Counted from the first letter of the stretch, positions 33,605 to 43,138 are shown. The stretch: 44,371 nt of DNA from Lachnospiraceae bacterium (GCA_009774465.1 VSNT01000016.1:1-44371); one strand, 5' to 3'. Translations and numbers: made by a program. Notes: generated from the letters alone by a model not told the origin.

Positions 33605-35728
33605 TTAAAGAAGCAAATAAACAACCGTGATAATCAGCCCGATACAAAATAACAGCAGCCCAAAGGAAAGACTTCTTCCTACAATAGTTCCATCCTCAGA
33701 AAGTTCTTCATAAATCATTGCATATTTGTGCGTATAATCAACCTTTTTAGGACGCTTTCTCCATATGGTAACATTGGCAAGCCCTTCCAGTTTATTTACA
33801 AAACTTCCTGCCAGATGCGTAATATAAGTTCCCTCTTCCAGTTCATGAGGAAGCTTACTGTCCTTATATATGGTTTTGCGCAGCAGTACAACAATCCCAT
33901 CTACCAGACTATCCAGCGCTCTGCAGATCACTCCAAACACAAAAGGCAGGGCATATAATAATATGGGGCGATAAATAATATTTTCAAGATCCAGATACTT
34001 ATGCCACCTGTTTACATACACTTTTTGTCCGTTTTTCCTTTTCATAAGCCACAGCCTTACCACCACCAGATATATAACTGCTCCAATTGCCAGTGAAATT
34101 GCTGCTCCTTTTAAATTGGCAGGAGAAAACCATGCTGCAATATGCTGCTGCCCTTTTACCTGCATAAAACCCTGTCCCATATCGGCAATTCTTCCCATAA
34201 CAGCGTCAGGCATAAGCCCCATAATCGGAAGTAAGGATGCACACACTGTCAAAGTAACCGCGCTTACCTTATTCATATAGGTTTTTTGCATGGCATCATA
34301 CTTTTCCTGCACTTTATCATCTGCATTTTTTTCTACAAAAAGCGCAAAATAAAGCTTTGCCATATATGCTGCTGTAAGTCCGCCGCTAATCAGGAAAATC
34401 CATTCAATTCCTTTCATTGTGTCAGCGCTTAAAACTCCAATCACAGCACCTTCACGCACCAGATTCATGTATTCTATTATGCTTTCATGAATCAGCGTCT
34501 TACTTACATATCCATTAAAGAGGGGCACCCCTGCGATTCCCAGACAACCCATTAGAAAAATATAATTAAGCAGGGGTTTTTTTCTCCCAAATCCACGGAT
34601 TTCATTTAAATCCAGTTTGTGCACATTCATAAATACCACTCCGGCTGCCATAAACAGCGCCAGCTTAATCAGAGAATGATTTACCATATGAAGCAGGCTT
34701 CCTCTAACTGCAAGCATATTTTCCTTATACAAAAGCCCGGACATTGAAACTCCTGTCAGAATGAATCCAATTTGAGAGACGGAAGAACAGGCCAGGATTC
34801 TTTTTAAATCCACAGAAAACAAAGCCAGCACTGCACCTGTTACCATCGTACATACACCCAGAATTAAAAGCAGACTCCCCCAAACACTATCACCTGAAAA
34901 TAAATAATATGTGAGAATCAGAATTCCAAACATGCCGGCCTTTGTTAAAATTCCGGAAAGCAGAGCAGATGCAGGCGCAGGTGCAACCGGATGGGCCTTG
35001 GGAAGCCAGATATGAAGAGGAAACATACCGGCTTTTGCTCCAAACCCAAAAAGAATACATAAACCTGCAATCCATATCTTTCGGAGAGCTCCCGGAACGG
35101 ATGCATCCGCCGACAGCACTATTCTATACTCGCCAATTATATCAGACAATTCGTCAAACTTAAGAGTTCCGCAAACGTGATACAAAAGAAAAATTCCCAT
35201 TAACATTACAAGGCCGCCAATCACTGCCACTGCCAGATAAGTGGCCGCCGCTCTCATGGATTCTTTCTTCTCATCATGGGCAACCCACACATAAGAAGTA
35301 AAAGACATCATCTCAAAGAACAGAAAAGTAGTATAAAAATCGGCTGATAAAAATACCCCTTCCGTTGCTCCCAGTGTAAGAAGTAAAAAGAAATAATATC
35401 TGTTTCTATTTCGATAATGAGCAAAATATTCCCTTGAGAAAAGGGTAGTCATAAACCACATAAAAGCCGCAATGGTCCCATAAAGAATCCGAAAGCCATC
35501 CAGTCTGAAAGAAAGTCCTAACCCACAAAATCCGGGAAGCTCTATTGCCCCATTTATGCTGCCACTTACCAACATCCTGATAAGTAAAAGAAAAAAAGCG
35601 CCAAACTCCACTCCAGTCACTATACTGGCAAAATAATCCCGAAAATCCTTCCTCTTTCTTCCAATTAGATAACAAATCGGTGCGGCGGTAACAGGAAAAA
35701 ATATCAACCTGCATATCATAAAATTCAT
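33605..35728 (-). CDS. antiporter-like subunit, HyfB/NuoL/MrpA type
   Basis: Largest membrane subunit, about 707 residues, with about 15 helices. The proton-channel core is intact: FGAKAGMFPLHIWLPKAHPVAPAPASALL carries the key Lys and the broken helix, and FEMMSFTSYVWVAHDE has a membrane Glu. The extra C-terminal region (RLWLMKRKNGQKVYVNRWHK on) resembles hydrogenase-4 subunit B more than MrpD. No Cys or cofactor motif. The ATG at 35728 has AGGAGG 8 bases upstream; a GTG at 35734 is too near. It is the last gene of the antiporter operon, and cation or proton transport is the likely role. Confidence 0.85.
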   Translation of the reverse strand: MNFMICRLIFFPVTAAPICYLIGRKRKDFRDYFASIVTGVEFGAFFLLLIRMLVSGSINGAIELPGFCGLGLSFRLDGFRILYGTIAAFMWFMTTLFSREYFAHYRNRNRYYFFLLLTLGATEGVFLSADFYTTFLFFEMMSFTSYVWVAHDEKKESMRAAATYLAVAVIGGLVMLMGIFLLYHVCGTLKFDELSDIIGEYRIVLSADASVPGALRKIWIAGLCILFGFGAKAGMFPLHIWLPKAHPVAPAPASALLSGILTKAGMFGILILTYYLFSGDSVWGSLLLILGVCTMVTGAVLALFSVDLKRILACSSVSQIGFILTGVSMSGLLYKENMLAVRGSLLHMVNHSLIKLALFMAAGVVFMNVHKLDLNEIRGFGRKKPLLNYIFLMGCLGIAGVPLFNGYVSKTLIHESIIEYMNLVREGAVIGVLSADTMKGIEWIFLISGGLTAAYMAKLYFALFVEKNADDKVQEKYDAMQKTYMNKVSAVTLTVCASLLPIMGLMPDAVMGRIADMGQGFMQVKGQQHIAAWFSPANLKGAAISLAIGAVIYLVVVRLWLMKRKNGQKVYVNRWHKYLDLENIIYRPILLYALPFVFGVICRALDSLVDGIVVLLRKTIYKDSKLPHELEEGTYITHLAGSFVNKLEGLANVTIWRKRPKKVDYTHKYAMIYEELSEDGTIVGRSLSFGLLLFCIGLIITVVYLLL

Positions 35729-35741
35729 ATCCACAACCTCC

Positions 35742-37205
35742 TTAATACACTCCCGCTGCCACGCTTGTAAAGAAATTTACCAGCGGTCCGGAGTAAAGGC
35801 CAAAAATGGCTATGCAAAATGTAAAAACAAATAATGGTAAAAGCATTTTCCAATTAGGATCTTTTATTCCCTCTAAAGAAGCCATATCAAAATCCCTTTG
35901 GGGAAAAAATCCCCGTCCTACGATTGTAAGCATATAAATTGCCGTAAGAAGCGCAGAAATTAAAAGACATCCAATTCCAAAAAAGGCAATTACATTTCCA
36001 CTTTCCACAGCCGCTGAAGCTAAATACCACTTACTGACAAAACCTGCAAGTCCCGGCACACCCATAAGCGCAAAAGCTGATACAGTAAATATACCAAACA
36101 CTGCCGGCATTTTATAGCCCATACCATCCAGTTCATGTACATAGTGCCTTCCTGTCTGATGCATAATGGCACCGGCACAAAAGAAGGAACTGATTTTCAT
36201 AACAGCATGAAAAACCAAATGCGTCAGCGCGCCTGCCATTCCAAGGGGTGTCATAATGGTCACTCCAAACAAAATATAAGAAAGATTACTGATGGTAGAA
36301 TACGCCAGTCTTCTTTTTAAATGTGTTTCTTTTATCGCACGGCTGCATCCGTAAACAATAGTAAACATAGTTATCAGCATAACTATGGTCTGCGCCCAGG
36401 TTCCTTTAAGAAACTCTGTTCCAAAACTGTAATAAGTCAGACGGATGATTGCAAACGCTCCGGATTTTACCACTGCCACTGCATGAAGCAAAGCTGTAAC
36501 CGGCGTCGGCGCCACACCTGCATCAGGGAGCCACGAATTAAAAGGAAAGATAGCCGCCTTTACTCCAAACCCGGCAAAAGCCATTACATAAATCAAAAGC
36601 AGTACATTTGTCCTTTCCCCAATCTTAGTCAAATCCATTACTCCGCCTAACACAAAATTGGTGGTGCTTCCATAAATAATGACAAAAATCAATCCAATAA
36701 ATGCAAAAGCCGCGCCCCCTAATGAATAATACAGATATTTCCGGCTTGCAAGAATGGCTTCCCTGGTAAGGGTATGCATCACAAGCGGAACTGTCACTAA
36801 TGTCAGCAGTTCATAAAAGAAATACATGGTAAGGAGATTGGCCGCAAGAGAAATTCCCAAAGTCACTCCATAGGTCATGGTATAAAACATAAAAAATACT
36901 TTTTCATGCTCTTCCTTTGTCATATATTCAAATGCATACAGGGTTGCAAACGGCCAAAGGGCGGAGACAAGCCCTCCAAACACCATGCTCATTCCATCTA
37001 CTTTAAAGCTGATGGAAAGATTACCGGTAAAATTTGCCAGCGTAAATATTTCTGCAGGTCTGTGAAACAAAAGATACCATACCAAAATACTGTTTATAAT
37101 CACCAAAGCCTCAAGAAATACCTCCATCTGGCTTCTTTTTTTAAAAGGAATCAGAAAAAGCAGTACTCCGGCTATAACAGGAATTAAAATAACCAACAAT
37201 ATCAA
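35742..37205 (-). CDS. antiporter-like subunit, MrpD/NuoM-type
   Basis: Membrane subunit of 487 residues with about 14 helices. The core motif reads FGVKAAIFPFNSWLPDAGVAPTPVTALLHAVAVVKSG, with the two conserved Lys. A membrane Glu lies in YFFYELLTLVTVPLVMH. The start is TTG at 37205 with AGGAG 8 bases upstream and no better start nearby. It lies between two other antiporter-like genes with short gaps (13 and 16 bases). It lacks the long C-terminus of the neighbouring 707-residue subunit. Confidence 0.87.
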   Translation of the reverse strand: MILLVILIPVIAGVLLFLIPFKKRSQMEVFLEALVIINSILVWYLLFHRPAEIFTLANFTGNLSISFKVDGMSMVFGGLVSALWPFATLYAFEYMTKEEHEKVFFMFYTMTYGVTLGISLAANLLTMYFFYELLTLVTVPLVMHTLTREAILASRKYLYYSLGGAAFAFIGLIFVIIYGSTTNFVLGGVMDLTKIGERTNVLLLIYVMAFAGFGVKAAIFPFNSWLPDAGVAPTPVTALLHAVAVVKSGAFAIIRLTYYSFGTEFLKGTWAQTIVMLITMFTIVYGCSRAIKETHLKRRLAYSTISNLSYILFGVTIMTPLGMAGALTHLVFHAVMKISSFFCAGAIMHQTGRHYVHELDGMGYKMPAVFGIFTVSAFALMGVPGLAGFVSKWYLASAAVESGNVIAFFGIGCLLISALLTAIYMLTIVGRGFFPQRDFDMASLEGIKDPNWKMLLPLFVFTFCIAIFGLYSGPLVNFFTSVAAGVY

Positions 37206-37221
37206 ACTTTTTTCTCCTCTC

Positions 37222-38694
37222 CTAAATTATTTTTTCAATGATTTGAGACAGATAATTTAATAACCATTCCGGAAACAAACCAATGAGAACGGACAAAACT
37301 GTAAGTATCAGCACCGGTATTGTCATGAAAAGTGGAGGCTCCTTTTTTTGCAGCGCTCCATAATCATAATCCTCCCCCGGAAAAAAGCCCTGAATGACAA
37401 CCGGCAGCAAATATCCTGCTGTCAGCAGTGCACTAATTAAAAGAACTACCGGACCAATCCAGCTAAATCCACAGATACCGGAGGAAAGCGCACCCTCTGC
37501 CAGATACCATTTACTTAAAAATCCACCGGTAGGGGGAATGCCAATCAGTCCCAGTGATGCAATGGTAAAGCACCACATTATAAAAGGCATTTCCTTTCCA
37601 ATCCCCTTAAGCTGGTCTACCCTTGTCTTTCCCGTCATATAGATAACTGCACCGGCACACAGAAAAAGCGCCGCCTTAATAAATCCGTGGCTTAAAACAT
37701 GCAATAGTCCTCCTGCTACGGAACCGGCATCCATCACTGCAAGTCCAAACAAAATGTAAGATAACTGACTGACCGTAGAATAGGCCAGACGCTTTTTTAA
37801 AACCGGCTCTCTATATGCCAGCATAGATCCCATAAAAACCGTGGTAAGAGAAAGAACCATAAAGGCTGTCTGCACCCAGGTTCCACGTAAAAAGGAAACC
37901 CCGTAAATATAATAAATCACTCTTACAATTGCCAGTACTCCTGCCTTTACAATAACAGCCGAAAGAACTGCAGATGCAGGGGCAGGTGCTACCGGATGAG
38001 CTGTAGGCAGCCATGCATGCATGGGAAACATTCCTGCTTTTACTCCAAACCCAATCAGCATAAGCATAGCAAGCACCAACAAAATTTCTCCATGTTCCGC
38101 TGCCGCTGATGCACTGATTACACCACCGGCGCTAAAGGTAAGAGTATTCCCATATCGTTCAACAAAATACAAACCAAACAGCACCATATAGGCGCCGCAA
38201 AGAGAATAAAATAAGTATTTTAATCCTGCCATAATCGCTTCTCTGCTTCTGTTATGCATTACCAAAGGCACAGAGCTTATGGTAAGCAGCTCATAAAAGA
38301 AATAAAATGTGATTAAATTTCCTGCAAAACAAAGAGCAATCAATATGCCAAGCACGATCAGGTAAAATCCATAATACCGTTTTTCTTTTTCTTCATGCTT
38401 CATATATACAAAGGAATAAACACCCGCACAAATATAAATAATCAACGTCATACTTGCGAAAATAATACTGATCTCGTCAATTTTAAATAAAACAGGAAGC
38501 CTTCCTGCCAGATTGAATAATGTAAACATTCCATTCCCTGAAAGACAGAGAGCCAAAATCGTCAGCAGCGCAGATATGATAAATGCAATGCTCACAGCAA
38601 TCAGCAGATTTTTTCTGTGTTCCATTTCTTTTCTTACAAGAAGAAAAACTCCAAAAAGGACAGGAAAAAAAATGGATAGTATGATATAGTGCAT
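37222..38694 (-). CDS. antiporter-like subunit, MrpD/NuoM-type
   Basis: Membrane subunit of about 490 residues, similar in layout to the gene downstream. The core is FGVKAGMFPMHAWLPTAHPVAPAPASAVLSAVIVKAGV, and the N-terminal half has YFFYELLTISSVPLVMH with the membrane Glu. The two genes probably arose by duplication, since their central segments correspond almost residue for residue. The ATG at 38694 has AGGAGG 9 bases away; the frame runs open to 38736 but that would overlap the upstream gene. It is predicted to move protons or cations. Confidence 0.87.
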   Translation of the reverse strand: MHYIILSIFFPVLFGVFLLVRKEMEHRKNLLIAVSIAFIISALLTILALCLSGNGMFTLFNLAGRLPVLFKIDEISIIFASMTLIIYICAGVYSFVYMKHEEKEKRYYGFYLIVLGILIALCFAGNLITFYFFYELLTISSVPLVMHNRSREAIMAGLKYLFYSLCGAYMVLFGLYFVERYGNTLTFSAGGVISASAAAEHGEILLVLAMLMLIGFGVKAGMFPMHAWLPTAHPVAPAPASAVLSAVIVKAGVLAIVRVIYYIYGVSFLRGTWVQTAFMVLSLTTVFMGSMLAYREPVLKKRLAYSTVSQLSYILFGLAVMDAGSVAGGLLHVLSHGFIKAALFLCAGAVIYMTGKTRVDQLKGIGKEMPFIMWCFTIASLGLIGIPPTGGFLSKWYLAEGALSSGICGFSWIGPVVLLISALLTAGYLLPVVIQGFFPGEDYDYGALQKKEPPLFMTIPVLILTVLSVLIGLFPEWLLNYLSQIIEKII

Positions 38695-38707
38695 TTTTAA
38701 AAACCTC

Positions 38708-40201
38708 CTAGGAGAACATGGCAAGCCCCTGACCAATTAAATCAACAATTGGCTGAGAGCTTACGCCCAGAAATATGTTCAGTACAATAAAACCAACCAG
38801 TGTTACAACATATAATTTCATATCTCCAAATTTTACACCTTCATAGCTTCTTTCTTCCACCGGTGTATAAATGCGGATTACTGTTTTCATAAAGTAAATT
38901 GCATTTAATACTGTACTGATGCCAAGAACAATTAATGCCGGCAGCATTTTCACATTATTCTGCACTGCCGCCTGGGCAAATAACAGTTTGCTGATAAAAC
39001 CGGAAAACAATGGAACGCCTACCATAGATAACGAACCTACCGTAAATGCAACTCCTGCCCATTTATTTCGATATGCAGCGCCGGTAAGCTCAATAAACTG
39101 CCTGCTGCCTCCTGACACGTCGGTAAGTCCGATAGCAGCAATAAAAAGCAGAGATTTTGTTGCCGCATGGGAAAGAACATGAAATACGCTTGCCGCCATA
39201 CCTGCCTGTGTTCCCATGCCGATACCCATATAGATATATCCAATCTGCGCCACAGAAGAAAAGGCAATCATTCTTCTCACATCATTTTCCTTAATCGCGC
39301 TTAAAGAACCAAAAATCATTCCCATCAGACCGAAAACAAACAAAATGTTTATAATCCGGCTGTTATAAAAAATATCAAAACCAATCACTCTGTATATTAT
39401 TTTAATCAGAAGAAAAATATATCCCTTGGAAACCAGACTTGACAAAATAGCAGCCGAAGATACCGTTGAATAGCCATACGCATCAGGCAGCCATGCATGA
39501 AAAGGAAACAATGCACTTTTTATGGCAAGTCCCACCGACATAAGGGCAATTGTAACTAAAAGAGGAATTCTGTAATTTCCGGATGCAAAAAGAATTTCCA
39601 CCTGCCCTCTGATATTACTCATCAATAGATGCCCTGTCAGGTCATACAGCATACAAATGCCCATAAGCAAAAGACCTGAGCCCAGTAAACTCATAATCAT
39701 ATACCTTGCTGCCGCTTCAATCGTCCTTCCGTTCTGCCTGATCATAATAAGACCGCAGGCTGCAATTGTATTAATTTCCACAAACACATATGCAGTAAAT
39801 AAGTCATTGGTATAAACCAGTGCAAGCAGGGAAGAAAGCAATAGATCATTCAACACATAGTAGAGAAAAACCTTACCATCCTCCACTTCATCACCCAGCT
39901 TCTTGATGCCTCCCCACATGGAAAAAAGCATAATTATACTGAAAAACAATGCCATAAAGGCTTCCAATACGCCTGCTCTTATTTCATTTCCCCAGGGAGC
40001 CGGAAACTTTCCCATTACGTAGACATAAGCTTCACCTGTGTCCAACACATATCCCAATGTACAAAAGCTTAAAAATATCACAGTAAGAATCAAAACTGTG
40101 TTTATATATCTGGCTGCCCTGCCCCTAAGACCGGAACTGATAATTCCCGCAAAAAGGCAGATAAGTATGGAAACCGCCGGAAAGTTCTGCACAAAATCCA
40201 T
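38708..40201 (-). CDS. mnhD: antiporter-like subunit MrpD (NuoN/M-type)
   Basis: Membrane subunit of 497 residues that follows the MrpC-like gene directly (start and stop share one base), which is the standard place of mrpD. Core GLAIKSALFPFHAWLPDAYGYSTVSSAAILSSLVSKG differs from the other three large subunits and agrees with true MrpD. A Glu in YVFVEINTIAACGLIM is also present. GGAGG precedes the ATG. It is the best candidate for the canonical MrpD of this complex. Confidence 0.87.
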   Translation of the reverse strand: MDFVQNFPAVSILICLFAGIISSGLRGRAARYINTVLILTVIFLSFCTLGYVLDTGEAYVYVMGKFPAPWGNEIRAGVLEAFMALFFSIIMLFSMWGGIKKLGDEVEDGKVFLYYVLNDLLLSSLLALVYTNDLFTAYVFVEINTIAACGLIMIRQNGRTIEAAARYMIMSLLGSGLLLMGICMLYDLTGHLLMSNIRGQVEILFASGNYRIPLLVTIALMSVGLAIKSALFPFHAWLPDAYGYSTVSSAAILSSLVSKGYIFLLIKIIYRVIGFDIFYNSRIINILFVFGLMGMIFGSLSAIKENDVRRMIAFSSVAQIGYIYMGIGMGTQAGMAASVFHVLSHAATKSLLFIAAIGLTDVSGGSRQFIELTGAAYRNKWAGVAFTVGSLSMVGVPLFSGFISKLLFAQAAVQNNVKMLPALIVLGISTVLNAIYFMKTVIRIYTPVEERSYEGVKFGDMKLYVVTLVGFIVLNIFLGVSSQPIVDLIGQGLAMFS

Positions 40202-40575
40202 TACAGTCCCTCCTTTTTTAACCGCAGAGAAATTTCATCCAAATCAAGCGTCTGATAACGCCGGTATAACCGTATTGTAATAGAAAGCATTAGTGCGCTC
40301 ACAGATACGGATACTACAATACCTGTCAGAACAAGGCCGCTGGGAATTGGATTAATGTACTTTTCCATATCCTGTACCCCATCCACAATAATAGGCGCCA
40401 CACGTCCTGAAATATAACCCTTTTCCGCCAGAAAAAGATAAATTGCCGTATCCATAATGTTAAGGCCGATAATTTTTTTGATCAGATTGCTTTGTAAAAG
40501 CAGATTTCCAAATCCGATTCCAAATAAAATGATGGCCACTGCTTCTCCATAGTTTGTAAAAAGATTGGCTCCCAT
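40201..40575 (-). CDS. mnhC: MrpC/NuoK-like antiporter subunit
   Basis: Small membrane protein of 124 residues with three helices, in the MrpC/NuoK pattern: NYGEAVAIILFGIGFGNLLLQSNLIKKIIGLNIMD and then PIPSGLVLTGIVVSVSVSALMLSI. The second half has the conserved PIPxGLVLTGIVV box. The stop is shared with the MrpD start (TAATG). The gene downstream and upstream order B-C-D agrees with Mrp operons. It should form part of the ion path next to the D subunit. Confidence 0.9.
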   Translation of the reverse strand: MGANLFTNYGEAVAIILFGIGFGNLLLQSNLIKKIIGLNIMDTAIYLFLAEKGYISGRVAPIIVDGVQDMEKYINPIPSGLVLTGIVVSVSVSALMLSITIRLYRRYQTLDLDEISLRLKKEGL

Positions 40576-40576
40576 T

Positions 40577-41539
40577 TTAAAGACCTCCTCTCCGGAAAAG
40601 TGCGTAAAATGCGTACATGGTACACGCCACTTCCAGCCCTACACAAATATCAATAGGCAGAATAATGCCGCCGCTTAAAATATGTCCGGGCGTACCCAAA
40701 GGAATGTGATTTTCAATGCCATTTGCTCCGGTAATATAAAAATAGGAACCAATGATGCCATACATACAAAGAGCAGTAATTTTGGCTATTTTATAAACAT
40801 GCTCATTAAAAAACCTCTGAGTTTTTTCAAATCCATTTGCACTTGTATAAAGAATCAGTCCGGCGCCCAGAATTGCGCCTCCGGAAAATCCCCCTCCGGG
40901 AGATAAGTGACCGTTTAAAATCACATAAATGCCAAATATGAAAATGATAGGAGAAAGAACAAAAGCCGCTCCCTGTAAAATTGCATCATTCTTCGGCTCA
41001 TACCGCCTGTCATCATTTGCTTCCTGCTTTTTCAAAATAGCTTCATCTATCATTAAAAGTATCATCACACAACAGGTTGCTATAAAAAGCACATTTGTTT
41101 CTCCAAAGGTATCAAATGCCCTGTAAGTTAAAATCATTCCTGAAACAATATTCATTGCTCCCGTTTCCTGCAGTCCCTTTTCTATGTACCTTTCAGAAAC
41201 CGTATTATTATCAGGATTGGACGGATTTCCTGTTCGTGGAAGATAAGAAACCGTATACAGCAAAAGGCCTACAAGTGAAATACAAAATAAAATTGCCGCC
41301 GCCACATAAACTTTATGGAAAAAGGCAAGTTTTTTATTTTTTTCCACATCATAAACTTTATTCCGGATCATCTGCTTTTCATTCATACGATCCAAAATAG
41401 CTGTTTCCGGAACCTCAATTTCTTTTTGAGGCTGCATTTCCACCTCACCTAAATAAGGATCTTTACTGCCTGAAAGCCAACGGAAAAAATGAAATGCACC
41501 TGTCTTTTCATATTCCTTTTGAGGTTTTAGCTTACTCAT
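40577..41539 (-). CDS. mnhB: MbhE-like/MrpB fusion subunit
   Basis: Membrane protein of about 320 residues. Residues 1-70 are soluble and charged. About 71-170 resemble MbhE, the last part of long MrpA (YIEKGLQETGAMNIVSGMILTYRAFDTFGE). About 185-318 are MrpB with the diagnostic HLSPGGGFSGG (211-221) and a long C-terminal helix pair. So the C-terminal section of MrpA is joined to MrpB here. The ATG at 41539 (GGAGG 9 bases upstream) overlaps the stop of the DUF4040 gene by 8 bases. The longer frame to 41611 overlaps further and is less likely. Confidence 0.85.
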   Translation of the reverse strand: MSKLKPQKEYEKTGAFHFFRWLSGSKDPYLGEVEMQPQKEIEVPETAILDRMNEKQMIRNKVYDVEKNKKLAFFHKVYVAAAILFCISLVGLLLYTVSYLPRTGNPSNPDNNTVSERYIEKGLQETGAMNIVSGMILTYRAFDTFGETNVLFIATCCVMILLMIDEAILKKQEANDDRRYEPKNDAILQGAAFVLSPIIFIFGIYVILNGHLSPGGGFSGGAILGAGLILYTSANGFEKTQRFFNEHVYKIAKITALCMYGIIGSYFYITGANGIENHIPLGTPGHILSGGIILPIDICVGLEVACTMYAFYALFRRGGL

Positions 41540-41840
41540 GAACTTCCGCCTCCTTTTCTTCCTGTGCAGAAAGCTTCTCAGCTTTATCCTCTTTATCTTT
41601 TTCAATGTCAATTGCGTGAATTTTTTTCAAAGTTGCAAAAAACAAAATACTGGTAATTCCGGCGCCCACTGCGGCCTCTGTGATTGCAAGGTCGGGAGAC
41701 TGCAGGCATACCCATATCATAGACATAATCAGGCTGTAAGACATATAAATCAATATGGAATTAAGCAGACTTTTGGAAAAGCTTACAGATATGGCGCATA
41801 CGATTAAAAAGCCCATTAATATAAATTGAAATAATGTCAT
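41532..41840 (-). CDS. DUF4040/MbhD-like antiporter subunit
   Basis: Protein of 102 residues with two or three helices and a charged C-terminal tail (KDKEDKAEKLSAQEEKE). The PDLAITEAAVGAGITSILFFATL box is the DUF4040 signature seen in MbhD and in the C-terminal half of MrpA. As a separate gene it matches the split arrangement of archaeal membrane-bound hydrogenase and related Mrp complexes. It overlaps MrpG upstream by 4 bases and the fused MrpB downstream by 8. Confidence 0.87.
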   Translation of the reverse strand: MTLFQFILMGFLIVCAISVSFSKSLLNSILIYMSYSLIMSMIWVCLQSPDLAITEAAVGAGITSILFFATLKKIHAIDIEKDKEDKAEKLSAQEEKEAEVHE

Positions 41841-42229
41841 TTACTATCGCCTCCCGTTTCTTTTTCCTTTTCTTCCTTTAATTCTCTTTCCAGACTTTCC
41901 AGATTAGGATAGACCTGGCAATGCTTATTCAAATTTTCATTGGTGGATACCTCAAGCCTGGCAAGCAAATGGGAGGAAACCGGAGATGCAAACCATAAAA
42001 AGACCACAATCAATGCCATTTTTAAGGTGGTAAAATTGAACCCGGACAGAATCATCAACCCCACCAGAGAAAAGCTGATTCCAAGGGTATCGCCCATAGC
42101 CGCCGCATGCATTCGGTTAAGTACATATTTTAAATGAAAAATTCCATACAACTCTATCAGAAAAATAGTCAGGCCGCTTATTAAAAGTGCGCCTCCTGCA
42201 ATTAATCTGATCCATTCAAGAATCTCCAT
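41837..42229 (-). CDS. mnhG: MrpG-type antiporter subunit
   Basis: Membrane protein of about 130 residues with three helices followed by a soluble tail. The box YGIFHLKYVLNRMHAAAMGDTLGISFSLVG is the MnhG/PhaG signature. The tail (NLESLERELKEEKEKETGG) is longer than usual. I use the ATG at 42229, preceded by AAGGAG; the frame could begin at 42268 but would overlap MrpF more. Its start overlaps the MrpF stop by 14 bases and its stop overlaps the DUF4040 start by 4. Confidence 0.88.
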   Translation of the reverse strand: MEILEWIRLIAGGALLISGLTIFLIELYGIFHLKYVLNRMHAAAMGDTLGISFSLVGLMILSGFNFTTLKMALIVVFLWFASPVSSHLLARLEVSTNENLNKHCQVYPNLESLERELKEEKEKETGGDSK

Positions 42230-42575
42230 AAGGCTTCTCTCCTTCCTTATCTGCTTCGACATTTTCATCTATGTGATATTTTTCTTCATAAACTCCCATA
42301 TATACTTTTGCAATAACAATAACCGCAAGAAAACTTACCAAAGCATAAATCAGACAGACATCTATCAAAAATCCTTCTTTTAAATAAAGAGAAAGAACTG
42401 CGATCATAACCATAACCATAGTTCCCATCATATTTACAGCAACAATGCGGTCTGCAACACGCGGCCCCTTAACCGCACGAATTAAACATGCAAACAGCAT
42501 GACTGCAAGTATAATGAGAACAATTATGTACATTCCCTGATGGATTGTTTCCAGAAAAGTACTGCTTTCACTCAT
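42216..42575 (-). CDS. mnhF: MrpF-type antiporter subunit
   Basis: Membrane protein of about 119 residues with three helices and a charged tail. The segment IRAVKGPRVADRIVAVNMMGTMVMV is the MnhF/PhaF signature. The ATG at 42575 has GGAGG 9 bases away and overlaps MrpE by 8; the frame open to 42647 lacks a ribosome site. It forms the usual E-F-G group with its neighbours. Role: accessory part of the ion transport complex. Confidence 0.9.
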   Translation of the reverse strand: MSESSTFLETIHQGMYIIVLIILAVMLFACLIRAVKGPRVADRIVAVNMMGTMVMVMIAVLSLYLKEGFLIDVCLIYALVSFLAVIVIAKVYMGVYEEKYHIDENVEADKEGEKPYGDS

Positions 42576-43047
42576 CTGCGTCTTCCTCCATCCCTTCCAT
42601 TTTTCTAAGCAAAGTAACAAAAACAGAGCTGTTAATTCCCTCTGCAAGACTCTTATCCAGACAGTGCACTACATACTCATCATTTTCAAGCGATACTGTA
42701 ATTGTACCTGGAGTTAATGTAATAGAATTTGCAAGCAGTATTCTTGTAAAAGATGTTTTCAGGTCTGTCTTAAACCGCACGACAGCAGGTTCAATTTCAT
42801 ACCTGGAAGAAGTGATCATTCTGATTACTTCAAAATTAGCCTTAATAATCTCCCTTACCAGAACAAATACATAATGCAGGAGCTGAAATAATCTTTTTCC
42901 TAAAAAAAGATCCATTTTAGGATCATAATGAAAGAACCGGCAGATAAACCAGTAAATAATACCTGCAATCACTGCCCCAAATGCAGCAATTTCCAGGGTA
43001 AACTGACCATTAAAAATAATCCATATCAGAAAAAATATAATATACAT
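42568..43047 (-). CDS. mnhE: MrpE-type antiporter subunit
   Basis: Protein of 159 residues with two N-terminal helices and a soluble domain. The box LFQLLHYVFVLVREIIKANFEVIRMI and the LLANSITLTPGTITVSLENDEYVVHCLD segment are the MnhE/PhaE signature. First gene of the antiporter operon, beginning 73 bases after the thioredoxin stop. The gap holds a hairpin with a weak T run, so the operon may either read through from trmB-trxA or have its own promoter, which I could not see clearly. Confidence 0.9.
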   Translation of the reverse strand: MYIIFFLIWIIFNGQFTLEIAAFGAVIAGIIYWFICRFFHYDPKMDLFLGKRLFQLLHYVFVLVREIIKANFEVIRMITSSRYEIEPAVVRFKTDLKTSFTRILLANSITLTPGTITVSLENDEYVVHCLDKSLAEGINSSVFVTLLRKMEGMEEDADE

Positions 43048-43107
43048 TTTCTCACAATGCCTTTCCTGTCAAATACTGTCCCTTCCTGCAGGCCAGCTCA
43101 TTGATTA

Positions 43108-43138
43108 AAGCAGGTGAGGCTTACGCCAGCACCTGCTT
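43108..43138 (-). terminator. hairpin at the end of thioredoxin gene
   Basis: AAGCAGGTG and CACCTGCTT form perfect 9-base arms around an inner GGC/GCC stem; the thioredoxin stop codon lies in the inner part. Only TTAAT follows, so it may be a weak terminator or a stability hairpin. Confidence 0.5.

Noticed and set aside
33605..43047. Respiratory complex I or a membrane-bound hydrogenase operon
   Set aside because: No NuoB, C, D, I or hydrogenase large/small subunit, and MrpE, F, G, B are present instead.
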